NCBI RefSeq assembly: GCF_001424665.1
Contig: NZ_LMQS01000003.1
Coordinates: 63,691-127,690, forward strand
DNA length: 64,000 bases
Direction of reading: 5' to 3'
From: Methylophilus sp. Leaf416
Lineage (GTDB): Bacteria; Pseudomonadota; Gammaproteobacteria; Burkholderiales; Methylophilaceae
The notes under the pieces were generated by a model that made no database searches, had not been told where the DNA came from, and worked only from the letters and a program-made list of their open reading frames with translations. A program made the translations under genes and the position numbers. Below are positions 8,155 through 16,160 of this stretch, piece by piece (within the stretch, counting starts at the first letter, position 1; each line of letters starts with the position of its first letter).

Positions 8155-9855
8155 TTAGAAGCCGTATAAGGTTAATTCTGTGTAGAAAAAGTCTGAGCTT
8201 TTTGACCGGTTTTGATCAAAATTTGCTCGGTTATCCGCGTTAGCGCTTACTGCATCCTGAACAAAATCGCCTGCCCAGAAGTGTGCATATCCCAAGTTTA
8301 AAGATGCGTATTGATTGATAGGGAAGCGGATACGCAAGTCATACTCTTTACCCAAATCTCTACCAGAGTTACCCGTTCTATCACGCAAGTTTGCACCAGC
8401 GTTCCAACGATCACTCGCATCATCCAGTTGATACCAGCTAAAGCCTGTATCTACTTTTACATTGGTGAGATAAGGTACTTGTGGATCAAACTCCACACGT
8501 ATTTTCGATGCACGAATGTTTTCCATCTGGATGTAGTCATTGTTAGACCAGGGACGTGCAAAACCAAAGAGTCGGTCAAAGCGTCCATTATCTGAAAAGT
8601 CATTACCCGCAGGTGTTGTTTTATCGCCAGATGCTACACCATAAGAAGCACTGAAACGTGGTTTCCAGGGATGCTTGGCAAAGGTGTAACCAACTTCTCC
8701 ATTGTACGCAAAGGCATCATGATCAACATTTACATAGCCAATGGCATTACTGATAAAACGTTGTTGATGTCCCCACTGTTTTACGTAACTTGCGTCATAG
8801 TCCCACTGTGTATTAGGAACAATACCAAATAAGCGAATACCGCCAGTGTGAATTTCCCGATCGATTCTTGCTTGGTTCTGCTGAGCTGCAGTGTAAACAC
8901 GGCGGTCGCTGTAAGAGTTACCATTCGTGTCATATACAACATCATCCCCATTTTGTTTCAACAGAAAATAATAAGGCTGGATAGTCACGTACTCAGACCA
9001 ACGGCGCCAATCACCAATCACACCATAGAAGTTTTGTGAGTGATCCACTTCATCCAGCTTGTCTGTAAAACGTTGTACAGGTTGTACTGCAAACGCTTCA
9101 AGTTGCCAGTCATTCTTTTTCTCACCGATATTGGCGCGTACACCCTGAAACGTATTGGTGGTGTTACGCCATTCGTTACGAGCAATCAGACGGCGATCCA
9201 GACTTTCCCAAGCTAAACGTCCGCCACGGACCCAGAATGGACGGCTGTTACCAAGATCATCTTTACCAAAGATGCTGTCTTTGTAATATAGCTCCAGGTA
9301 TGCCTGTACAAAATCTGCCTTATCCACGTCGCGGGTATCGTTACTGCGTGTGTAATCACTGTTATTACGGCGAGAATCCTGCGCTTCTACTGCAAAGCGG
9401 AATGGGTCCAGAATATTTTTCAGACCAAGATAGGCACGTGTACGCAGCAACAGTGGCTCATCCAAGTTCTCTCTTTGGCGGCGGAAGTCATTGTCACGAT
9501 ATTCATAACGTGCACGATATTCCAGGCCTACATCCAGCCAGTCAATATCTGCGAACGTGTCATATTCTTTTAGCCAGGTTTTGTTAAGCTGTTTAACATA
9601 GCGTGGTGGCTCAGTTTCTTTTTGTGTACCGTAGCTTCGGCGCTCAACGTAATAGCCGTTGGCAGCTTTGGCAGCGGCCTTTTCTTCAGCCTTGATCTCG
9701 GCCAGACGCGCCTCTATTTTTTTCTTCTGCTCAGCATCTTCAACCTGAGCTTCAGTGGTCTCTTCCGCTGCGTATGCTTGCGAAACCCCGACGACACCAC
9801 TTGCCCACCATAGCCCGGACGCAGCCATTGCGAGCGTTATTTTTTTGAACTGCAT
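8155..9855 (-). CDS. Alginate-export-type outer-membrane porin
   Basis: 566 residues with a signal peptide (residues 1-29, ending SQAYA). A charged Glu/Lys/Ala-rich helical stretch (~30-65, probably coiled coil) precedes a long beta-barrel region with alternating aromatic strands and a C-terminal aromatic residue (YTELTLYGF), the usual outer-membrane insertion signal. The barrel resembles the alginate-export (AlgE-like) porin family; here the substrate is probably a sulfur compound rather than alginate, since the gene lies 12 bp before sbp and 59 bp after a YezD-like gene. That substrate assignment is inference from context. No truncation is visible. Confidence 0.85.
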   Translation of the reverse strand: MQFKKITLAMAASGLWWASGVVGVSQAYAAEETTEAQVEDAEQKKKIEARLAEIKAEEKAAAKAANGYYVERRSYGTQKETEPPRYVKQLNKTWLKEYDTFADIDWLDVGLEYRARYEYRDNDFRRQRENLDEPLLLRTRAYLGLKNILDPFRFAVEAQDSRRNNSDYTRSNDTRDVDKADFVQAYLELYYKDSIFGKDDLGNSRPFWVRGGRLAWESLDRRLIARNEWRNTTNTFQGVRANIGEKKNDWQLEAFAVQPVQRFTDKLDEVDHSQNFYGVIGDWRRWSEYVTIQPYYFLLKQNGDDVVYDTNGNSYSDRRVYTAAQQNQARIDREIHTGGIRLFGIVPNTQWDYDASYVKQWGHQQRFISNAIGYVNVDHDAFAYNGEVGYTFAKHPWKPRFSASYGVASGDKTTPAGNDFSDNGRFDRLFGFARPWSNNDYIQMENIRASKIRVEFDPQVPYLTNVKVDTGFSWYQLDDASDRWNAGANLRDRTGNSGRDLGKEYDLRIRFPINQYASLNLGYAHFWAGDFVQDAVSANADNRANFDQNRSKSSDFFYTELTLYGF

Positions 9856-9914
9856 TTAAATCTCCCTAGTGAATAAAGCTTCCAGCCGTCTGGTCAGAGC
9901 CATAAAAACAATCA

Positions 9915-10106
9915 TTACCTTTTCGGTTTACTTGATTCGAAACGTACTTTTTCGCGCCGTTCAATTTGAGTCACTCGTCCATCATGTACTGTAACCTCAA
10001 TAGAGCCATAACCGGTATCACGCTGTACAGCAACAATGGCTGCATTCACAGCAGCCAGCACAGCTTCGTCATAATCTATCTCTGGCTTGGTCAGTGTTGA
10101 CGACAT
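9915..10106 (-). CDS. YezD-like small protein (DUF2292)
   Basis: A 63-residue protein of the YezD/DUF2292 family. It has an N-terminal helix (EAVLAAVNAAIVAVQ) and a two-strand segment with the family signature GYGSIEVTVHDGRVTQIERREKVR in shortened form. Family members are commonly the first gene of sulfate, sulfonate or molybdate uptake operons; their molecular role is unknown. Here it leads the unit YezD - porin - sbp, matching that pattern and supporting sulfur-starvation control (CysB would be the likely activator). The upstream region (10107-10221) is extremely AT-rich around 10155-10200, but I could not define a CysB site. Confidence 0.88.
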   Translation of the reverse strand: MSSTLTKPEIDYDEAVLAAVNAAIVAVQRDTGYGSIEVTVHDGRVTQIERREKVRFESSKPKR

Positions 10107-10221
10107 TGCGTTTCTCGCTTGTAGTGTTAATGAATGAGCGGGATTATTTCAGAATACGCATATTTTAAAAAATAATTATTTATTATTTTTATATTCCAAT
10201 TTGTTATATATGAAATAAAAA

Positions 10222-10243
10222 AATCCCGCCAAGTGGCGGGATT
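10222..10243 (-). terminator. Terminator of the OprP/OprO-type porin gene
   Basis: A 9-bp perfect stem (AATCCCGCC / GGCGGGATT) with a 4-nt AAGT loop is followed on the minus strand by a run of U. It lies 26 bp after the porin stop codon at 10269. Confidence 0.92.
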
Positions 10244-10268
10244 CAATTAAGAACTTATTATTTGATGA

Positions 10269-11738
10269 TTAAAAGTTGTATTGCAACTGTACGCGCAATG
10301 CTTCTGCTTTGAAGTTTTCGTAATCTTCTCTTGGCTGCAAATTGCTTGCTGTGTTTGCAGCAGAAGCTACACGGTTGCCAGTTACTAAATTCGTACGATT
10401 CATACGGTGATACACCATCGCAATTTCAACCTCTGGTGCCAACTGCCATTCCACACCCAACTCCCAGTCATTGACATGATTTTCTGGAGAGTTAGTTTCA
10501 GCTTTGTTGTAACCATCAAAGTATTGCCATTTAACGAAAGGAATTAAAGTGCCATTCGTACTCAAGAACTGGAAATTATCAATCTTGTACATCGCCTGCA
10601 CATAACCACCATTAAGGCTTTTTTTCTCGATAATATTTTTAGATATATCTAAACCTGGTGTGTTACCCCAGTTCCACTCAGCCTGTATACCGAAAGGTTG
10701 AGGATACATAATAAAGCTAATACCTACGCGCTCATCTTCAATACCGTTTCTGCCAGAGGCAGGAGCAATGCCTGTACCTAGATTAGGCGTAGCGGAAGCC
10801 AGTACACCTGCAGCATTTCGACGACTATAGTTGCCGACTGTTGAAACATAATCGCCTCTGTAAGCCTGAATACCTGCTTCGTAAATTTGGCCGCTATCTG
10901 TTTTCCATGGATAAGTAAAACGAGAAACGACATGGTAGTTGTCGTTTTGATCTCTGGCATTTGCGCCCTGACCATTGTAAAGACCCAGAGCGAACATACC
11001 GTAGTTGCCTGAGTGTTTTAAACCTTGTTTGTTGATGTCTTCAAACAATGCTTGAATATCAGTTGGTGTGTAGTAGTAGAAAGCACCCAAATCACGCTCA
11101 TCACGCACCGCACTGTTCAATGCATCGTTACGATCCAATGCTAAACGGTTTGAGCTTGATTGCAGGTTTTCAAAACCATAAGGTACTTTGGATTGACCGA
11201 CACGGATACGGTGTACACGTGTTTTATCAATATACACATCACCATAAGCATCACGTAACTGGGCAAAGTTACCGGCACCGCTGGCGTTAGAGTTTGTGGT
11301 GCCACCAACTGAGCTCGCAAAGTCAGGCTGGATGTAGTAGCTCAAATGATCGCCAAAGTCACCAAAGATAATCAGACGTGCTCGGCGAATCAGGAAATTT
11401 TTATCCGCATCACCTAAAGACTGATCATCACCAACTGAGCGGTCAGACCAAAGGTTGACACCTTCATCACCACCTAACATAGTGGTATTACGCACCTGCA
11501 CATAACCACGCAAGTTCACGCGGCTAGTCCAGCTTTTACTTTCTTTTTTCTTTTGAACTTCGACTTCGGTGTTGCGGCCTTTAGTCAGCAAAGCACCTTC
11601 TTCTTCAGTGAGTACACCTTTAGACACCAGCGCCTGAACCAAATCAATATTTGAGTCTGCTGTTGCTGAAAATGACAAGCCGGCAAGCATGCTACTCGCC
11701 ACCGCAGCTAGGACGATGCGATGCAATTTCGAATTCAT
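10269..11738 (-). CDS. Phosphate-selective porin (OprP/OprO-type)
   Basis: 489 residues with a signal peptide (cleavage after SFSATA, near residue 27). A short helical segment (DLVQALVSKGVLTEEEGALL) is common at the start of this porin family, followed by a Lys/Glu-rich linker and a barrel opening with NLRGYVQVRNT. Arg-rich segments (NFLIRRARLIIFGDFGD, VHRIRVGQSKVPYGFENLQ) resemble the OprP/OprO constriction region, and the protein ends in VQLQYNF with a terminal Phe. It should pass phosphate or polyphosphate across the outer membrane. A near-consensus Pho box (11800-11817) lies 62 bp upstream, strongly suggesting PhoB activation in phosphate starvation. Confidence 0.92.
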   Translation of the reverse strand: MNSKLHRIVLAAVASSMLAGLSFSATADSNIDLVQALVSKGVLTEEEGALLTKGRNTEVEVQKKKESKSWTSRVNLRGYVQVRNTTMLGGDEGVNLWSDRSVGDDQSLGDADKNFLIRRARLIIFGDFGDHLSYYIQPDFASSVGGTTNSNASGAGNFAQLRDAYGDVYIDKTRVHRIRVGQSKVPYGFENLQSSSNRLALDRNDALNSAVRDERDLGAFYYYTPTDIQALFEDINKQGLKHSGNYGMFALGLYNGQGANARDQNDNYHVVSRFTYPWKTDSGQIYEAGIQAYRGDYVSTVGNYSRRNAAGVLASATPNLGTGIAPASGRNGIEDERVGISFIMYPQPFGIQAEWNWGNTPGLDISKNIIEKKSLNGGYVQAMYKIDNFQFLSTNGTLIPFVKWQYFDGYNKAETNSPENHVNDWELGVEWQLAPEVEIAMVYHRMNRTNLVTGNRVASAANTASNLQPREDYENFKAEALRVQLQYNF

Positions 11739-11799
11739 ATTTTTTCCCTGTTTGAAATCTATTTTATTGAAACAACGGGGCGTATTTTGAACAGGTAAT

Positions 11800-11817
11800 A
11801 TGACAATTTGATGACAA
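11800..11817 (-). promoter_or_regulatory. Pho box (PhoB site) upstream of the phosphate-selective porin
   Basis: On the minus strand the sequence reads TTGTCAT-CAAA-TTGTCAT: two identical 7-bp direct repeats at the 11-bp spacing of PhoB sites (consensus CTGTCAT-N4-CTGTCAT; only the first base of each repeat differs). Ten bases downstream, CAAAAT (11789-11784) fits the -10 position expected when PhoB replaces the -35 contact. Transcription would then start near 11776, giving a leader of ~40 nt. Confidence 0.8.
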
Positions 11818-11869
11818 CTATATGTCTTGGTACTAAAGAATCACTAGTCCGTTTATAGGCATAAAAAAA

Positions 11870-11885
11870 GCCACCCTTAGGTGGC
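11870..11885 (-). terminator. Terminator of lysS
   Basis: A GCCACC/GGTGGC stem with a 4-nt loop is flanked by A-runs on one side and T-runs on the other, so it can work in both directions. It lies 16 bp past the lysS stop codon and isolates lysS from the Pho-box promoter downstream. Confidence 0.85.
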
Positions 11886-11901
11886 CTTTTTTTTGTTTAA
11901 A

Positions 11902-13446
11902 CTATTGCTCAGCACGCATGTGCGGGAACAAAATAACATCGCGGATACTTGGGCTATCCGTAATCAACATGACCAACCGATCAATCCCAATACCACAGCC
12001 TCCAGTTGGAGGCATGCCGTATTCAAGTGCACGAATAAAATCGGCATCATAATACATTGCCTCCTGGTCACCCGCTTCTTTGGCTTTTACTTGCGCCTGG
12101 AAACGTGCTGCCTGGTCTTCAGCGTCATTCAGCTCACTAAAGCCATTGGCCATTTCACGACCGGTAATAAACAGCTCAAAACGTTCAGTGATTTCAGGGT
12201 GCTTATCCGAAGCACGCGCCAACGGGGACACTTCAACCGGGTAATCAATAATATAAGTAGGTTGCCACAGCTGGCTCTCGGCCGTTTCTTCAAACAGGGA
12301 TAATTGCAGTGAGCCTAACCCGGCGTGGTCAAACGCTTTCACACCCAGCTTGAGTAATTCTTTACGCAGGAAGTCTGCATCATTTAACTGCTCGAGTGTG
12401 TATTGCGACGCATATTTCTGGATGGCGCCGATAATCGTCAGGCGCTCAAACGGTTTGCTTAAGTCTACTTCCTTATCTGCATAACTCAGCACTGCGGTAC
12501 CGCGTGCGGCAACTGCGGCAGCGCGAATACATTGCTCGGTAAAATCCATCAACCAGTGATAGTCAGTGTAAGCCGCATAAAACTCCATCATGGTGAATTC
12601 AGGGTTATGGCGCACACTTAAACCTTCGTTACGGAAGTTACGGTTAATCTCGAACACACGTTCAAAACCGCCAACAACTAATCTCTTCAGATATAACTCA
12701 GGCGCAATACGCATAAACATCTGCATATCCAGCGCATTGTGGTGGGTAATAAATGGCTTGGCTGAAGCACCGCCGGGGATCGGATGCAGCATGGGCGTTT
12801 CTACTTCAAGAAACTCATTTTCATTCATGAACTGGCGAATCGCATTCACCACTTTTGAACGTGCTTTAAAAGTCTCGCGGGTTTCTTCAGAAGTGATAAG
12901 GTCTACATAACGCTGACGATATTTGGTTTCCTGATCATGCAAGCCATGGAATTTTTCTGGTAACGGACGCAGGGATTTGGTCAACAGGCGTAATTCGGTC
13001 ACATGCAGGGATAATTCACCGGTACGGGTTTTAAACAGCCGGCCGCGAGCGCCCAGAAAATCGCCCATGTCCCAGTGTTTAAAGCTTTCATAAAGCTCTT
13101 CGCCGATCTCATCGCGCGCTATATACAACTGAATCCTTGCGCTGCTATCTTGAATCGTCGCAAAACTGGCTTTGCCCATCACTCGTTTCAACATCATCCG
13201 GCCAGCAACTACTGCCGGAATCTCCTGTGGGTCCAGCGTCTCTTTATCGACTTCGCCATACTTGGCTTGCAAATCAGCTGCTTTATGTTCAGGCCTGAAA
13301 TCATTTGGGAAAACTGCTGACTGGGTAGCTGCAGCCTGTTCGCGCATCAGGCGCAATTTTTCCCTGCGTTCTGCGATGACATGGTTTTCGTCAATGGCCA
13401 CTTCATTTGTTGCTGTTGAAGGTTGATTGGATGGTTGTACTGTCAT
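11902..13446 (-). CDS. lysS: Lysyl-tRNA synthetase, class II
   Basis: 514 residues, the normal length for class II LysRS; charges tRNA-Lys with lysine. An N-terminal OB-fold anticodon-binding domain (~60-160, containing [22 protein letters not shown]) precedes the catalytic domain. Class II motif 2 is visible as [20 protein letters not shown] and motif 3 as [16 protein letters not shown] ~30-residue Gln/Ser/Ala-rich leader before the conserved region is longer than in E. coli, so a later start is possible. It follows the histidine kinase gene by 75 bp on the same strand and has its own terminator. Confidence 0.97.
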   Translation of the reverse strand: MTVQPSNQPSTATNEVAIDENHVIAERREKLRLMREQAAATQSAVFPNDFRPEHKAADLQAKYGEVDKETLDPQEIPAVVAGRMMLKRVMGKASFATIQDSSARIQLYIARDEIGEELYESFKHWDMGDFLGARGRLFKTRTGELSLHVTELRLLTKSLRPLPEKFHGLHDQETKYRQRYVDLITSEETRETFKARSKVVNAIRQFMNENEFLEVETPMLHPIPGGASAKPFITHHNALDMQMFMRIAPELYLKRLVVGGFERVFEINRNFRNEGLSVRHNPEFTMMEFYAAYTDYHWLMDFTEQCIRAAAVAARGTAVLSYADKEVDLSKPFERLTIIGAIQKYASQYTLEQLNDADFLRKELLKLGVKAFDHAGLGSLQLSLFEETAESQLWQPTYIIDYPVEVSPLARASDKHPEITERFELFITGREMANGFSELNDAEDQAARFQAQVKAKEAGDQEAMYYDADFIRALEYGMPPTGGCGIGIDRLVMLITDSPSIRDVILFPHMRAEQ

Positions 13447-13521
13447 AGTTATCCGGCTTTTCGCCTGAGTGATCTTTAAAACCGCTTATTTTAACATTGT
13501 TGCAGGTGAATACGTGTGAAT

Positions 13522-14682
13522 TCAGCCAGCAGAAGACTTGTTGGCCAATGGCAAATGTATACGTACCATAAAACCAATCGGGGATAGGTTCGAGGCTTTC
13601 ACATAACCGCCATGGGCTTCGACAATGTGTTTGGTCATCGCCAGGCCAATACCGTGACCATCAATTTGTGAAGCACTCCGCCCGCGGATAAATGGCTTGA
13701 AAATCTGCTCAAGCTCTTGCTGCTCCACGCCATTGCCTTGATCCTGTACTTCAATAATGACTTCACCAGTGCGCTCGCTGCGCTGTAATTCAATGGCGAC
13801 CTTACCCAATGCAGGGCCATATTTCACTGCGTTGCGGACCACATTTTCAATCGCACGCTGCAATAACTCCAGTTGGCCATTTATCAAAATCACTTTGTCA
13901 GGCATATCCAGGTGAATACGCGCATCCTGCTTTTCAAACTGTACATCCCCCACAATTCCAGCAAGCAATCCCTTTAAATCGAGATCAGTTTTTTGCAGTT
14001 TTTGCATGCCGGATTCCAGGCGAAAAATCTCCAGCAATTCGGCAATCATCTTTTCCATCCGCACCGCCTCAAGTTCTACACGTTGCAATGAGCTTTGCAT
14101 TTTCTTGGGGTTTTGCATCACCAGTCCAACGGCCATTTGAATGCGCGCCAGTGGCGAACGCAGTTCATGCGATACATGATGTAGCATATTGGATTGGCTT
14201 TTGATCATGCTGTTCAAACGCAAGGCCATCAAATCAAACGCAGCACCTAGCTCGGCAAACTCATCATGACTCACCTTAATTTTAGGGCTGACGCGAATGA
14301 GGAGATTGCCATCAGCGGCAGTCTTCAAATGTTCAAGCAGCAGTTTAATAGGGTGAGAAATTGACCAGGCCAGTATGCCGGCAAAAATGGCACTGGTGAT
14401 TAAACAAAAAACCAGCGCGGAAAAAGGGAAATTTAATAACAGCTCAACATAATTGAGCTCATTGGAAGAGTGTACGTAACCGGTCTGGTTTTGAGAGTTA
14501 GGCGCAGGCGTAGAACGATTTGCAGCTGACCATGATTGCGAGGGCACTTTCTGCATGTGCGGATGTTTCTGGTGCAGTTCCCACTGCACTATGTTCCCTA
14601 CCGTAATGACGGTTGAGATCAAAGCCAGAAATAACGCTGCAAACAGCTTCCAGAAAAGGCGCCCCATAGCCCCCGCTATCAA
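13522..14682 (-). CDS. Two-component sensor histidine kinase (CpxA/RstB-like)
   Basis: 386 residues. Two membrane helices (~8-30 and ~83-107) flank a short periplasmic segment of only ~50 residues that is Ser/Gln/Asn rich. HAMP (~108-160), HisKA with the phospho-acceptor in HHVSHELRSPLARIQ (~residue 170) and an HATPase domain follow; the N box RAIENVVRNAVKYGP, DQGNGVEQQELEQIFKPF and GHGIGLAMTKH are intact. Its cognate regulator lies 10 bp upstream on the same strand (14693-15373). The small sensor domain fits envelope-stress or membrane-sensing kinases better than classic ligand sensors. The signal is unknown. Confidence 0.94.
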   Translation of the reverse strand: MIAGAMGRLFWKLFAALFLALISTVITVGNIVQWELHQKHPHMQKVPSQSWSAANRSTPAPNSQNQTGYVHSSNELNYVELLLNFPFSALVFCLITSAIFAGILAWSISHPIKLLLEHLKTAADGNLLIRVSPKIKVSHDEFAELGAAFDLMALRLNSMIKSQSNMLHHVSHELRSPLARIQMAVGLVMQNPKKMQSSLQRVELEAVRMEKMIAELLEIFRLESGMQKLQKTDLDLKGLLAGIVGDVQFEKQDARIHLDMPDKVILINGQLELLQRAIENVVRNAVKYGPALGKVAIELQRSERTGEVIIEVQDQGNGVEQQELEQIFKPFIRGRSASQIDGHGIGLAMTKHIVEAHGGYVKASNLSPIGFMVRIHLPLANKSSAG

Positions 14683-14692
14683 GTCTTAATAA

Positions 14693-15373
14693 TTAGTCCC
14701 GGACTAACTGGTATCCTACGCGATAAATAGTCTGGATCACGTTTACGCCACCTGAAGCTTCTGATATTTTTTGACGGATACTGCTCAAATGCACATCAAT
14801 GCTACGGTCATATTTAACCAATGAGCGACCTAAAGCTTTTATAGATAAATCTTCTTTGCTGACGATAGTACCGGCATGTTTGGCAAGAATCTCGATCAAA
14901 CTGAATTCGGTGCTGGTAAATACAATCGGCTGGTCGCCCCAAAATACTTTTCTGCGCTCACCGGAAACAATTAATTGTCCCACCACGATATCGTTACCTT
15001 TAGGACCATCGCTATTCTGGCGACGCAGAATGGCACGAATACGGGCAACTAGCTCACGTGGCAGACAGGGCTTTTGCACATAATCGTCAGCGCCGCCTTC
15101 AAGACCTTCGATACGGCCTTCGTTATCATCTTTTGCCGTCAGCATCAGTACAGGAATATCTGAATGCTGTCTGATATTTTTTAAAGTTTGCATACCATCT
15201 TGACCTGGCATCATGACGTCAAGAATCACCAGCTCAAATTTGCCAGCCAGCACATATTGCTCACCGGTTAATCCATCGTGGGCAGTGGTGACGCCAAAAC
15301 CTTCTTGCGTCAGAAACTCCTTCAGCATGTTAGCTAATTCGACATCATCGTCAATCAACAGCAGTTTGCTCAT
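14693..15373 (-). CDS. OmpR/PhoB-family response regulator (CpxR-like)
   Basis: 226 residues. The receiver domain (1-~120) has the acidic triad DDD at 8-10, phospho-acceptor Asp52 in VILDVMMPGQDG, the Thr of LMLTAKDD and the Lys of YVQKPC. A winged-helix DNA-binding domain (~130-226) ends with IDVHLSSIRQKIS and IYRVGYQLV. It is the first gene of the regulator-kinase pair, with a strong promoter upstream (15463-15491). Target genes are not identifiable from this window, although lysS directly downstream of the kinase could be partly co-transcribed. Confidence 0.95.
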   Translation of the reverse strand: MSKLLLIDDDVELANMLKEFLTQEGFGVTTAHDGLTGEQYVLAGKFELVILDVMMPGQDGMQTLKNIRQHSDIPVLMLTAKDDNEGRIEGLEGGADDYVQKPCLPRELVARIRAILRRQNSDGPKGNDIVVGQLIVSGERRKVFWGDQPIVFTSTEFSLIEILAKHAGTIVSKEDLSIKALGRSLVKYDRSIDVHLSSIRQKISEASGGVNVIQTIYRVGYQLVRD

Positions 15374-15462
15374 TTTATCCTCTTACTGATTAATTGAAGG
15401 CTAGGACCTAAACCGTGGGATCTTATCGAAGAAACATATTGATTAACATGCGTTAAGCAATA

Positions 15463-15491
15463 AATTTACTAAAGTTTTCAAAGTATGTCAA
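15463..15491 (-). promoter_or_regulatory. Sigma-70 promoter of the two-component operon
   Basis: On the minus strand a perfect TTGACA (15491-15486) is followed after exactly 17 bp by TAAATT (15468-15463), placing transcription start ~85-90 bp before the regulator start codon. The leader and flanks are AT-rich; I saw no clear CpxR-type GTAAA-N5-GTAAA site. Confidence 0.75.
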
Positions 15492-15541
15492 AATTGTTAA
15501 CAATATTAAATTATACATGTAAGTAATTTAGATCAATATAT

Positions 15542-16117
15542 TTAAATTGCACTGAAAGCTTCACATAATTGACTAAGGAGTTGCCCAAACAATGGCAACA
15601 CTTCGGCAGCGTCATGCGGACTTTCATCATCGGTGGCGGCAACAATATAACTAATGGTGACTTTATCAAGATTTTCCCGATATTCCAGCCAGTGTTCAGC
15701 ATCAGCTTCTGCAATCAATTTGAATTTGTGAAAACCGGACTCAATAATTTCAGCCAGCAACTCCGGTGCAATTCCTTCAAATAAAGTGCTACCGATCGCC
15801 ACTTGAGCTTCATCATAATCCGGCTGATGCTCTTCCTGTGTCAGTGGCATAAACAGAAACGCATATACCATCAAGGCAAAACATTGGTAGACACCCAGCA
15901 TTTCAAAGTCGCTTTGTAACTCTTCACCGGGGTGCCGCTCGGCGGCTTGAATAGCCCTGAAAGTAACGAAACTGGCAATATAATAAGTTGCTTGTTCAAC
16001 ATCTGCATTCGCAAATGCAGCCTTGGCTTCGTCTTCTGAACGCCCTGTCGCCTGCCTGGTTTCTACCTGGCATAACTGATGCAATAATTTCACGCGCTCG
16101 GTGTAGGTCATTTCCAT
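15542..16117 (-). CDS. Conserved hypothetical helical protein
   Basis: 191 residues, not recognised. It is acidic, rich in Ala/Glu/Leu and predicted almost wholly helical, with no signal peptide. A moderately hydrophobic stretch near the middle (YQCFALMVYAFLFMP) could be a buried core helix rather than a membrane segment. It starts 43 bp downstream of the ABC-F gene on the same strand and may be co-transcribed with it. No catalytic motif is visible. Codon use matches its neighbours, so it appears resident rather than newly acquired. Confidence 0.75.
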   Translation of the reverse strand: MEMTYTERVKLLHQLCQVETRQATGRSEDEAKAAFANADVEQATYYIASFVTFRAIQAAERHPGEELQSDFEMLGVYQCFALMVYAFLFMPLTQEEHQPDYDEAQVAIGSTLFEGIAPELLAEIIESGFHKFKLIAEADAEHWLEYRENLDKVTISYIVAATDDESPHDAAEVLPLFGQLLSQLCEAFSAI

Positions 16118-16160
16118 GTTTGATCTTTCTTCAAGTAATCTCTTTACGGTGAATCATGAA

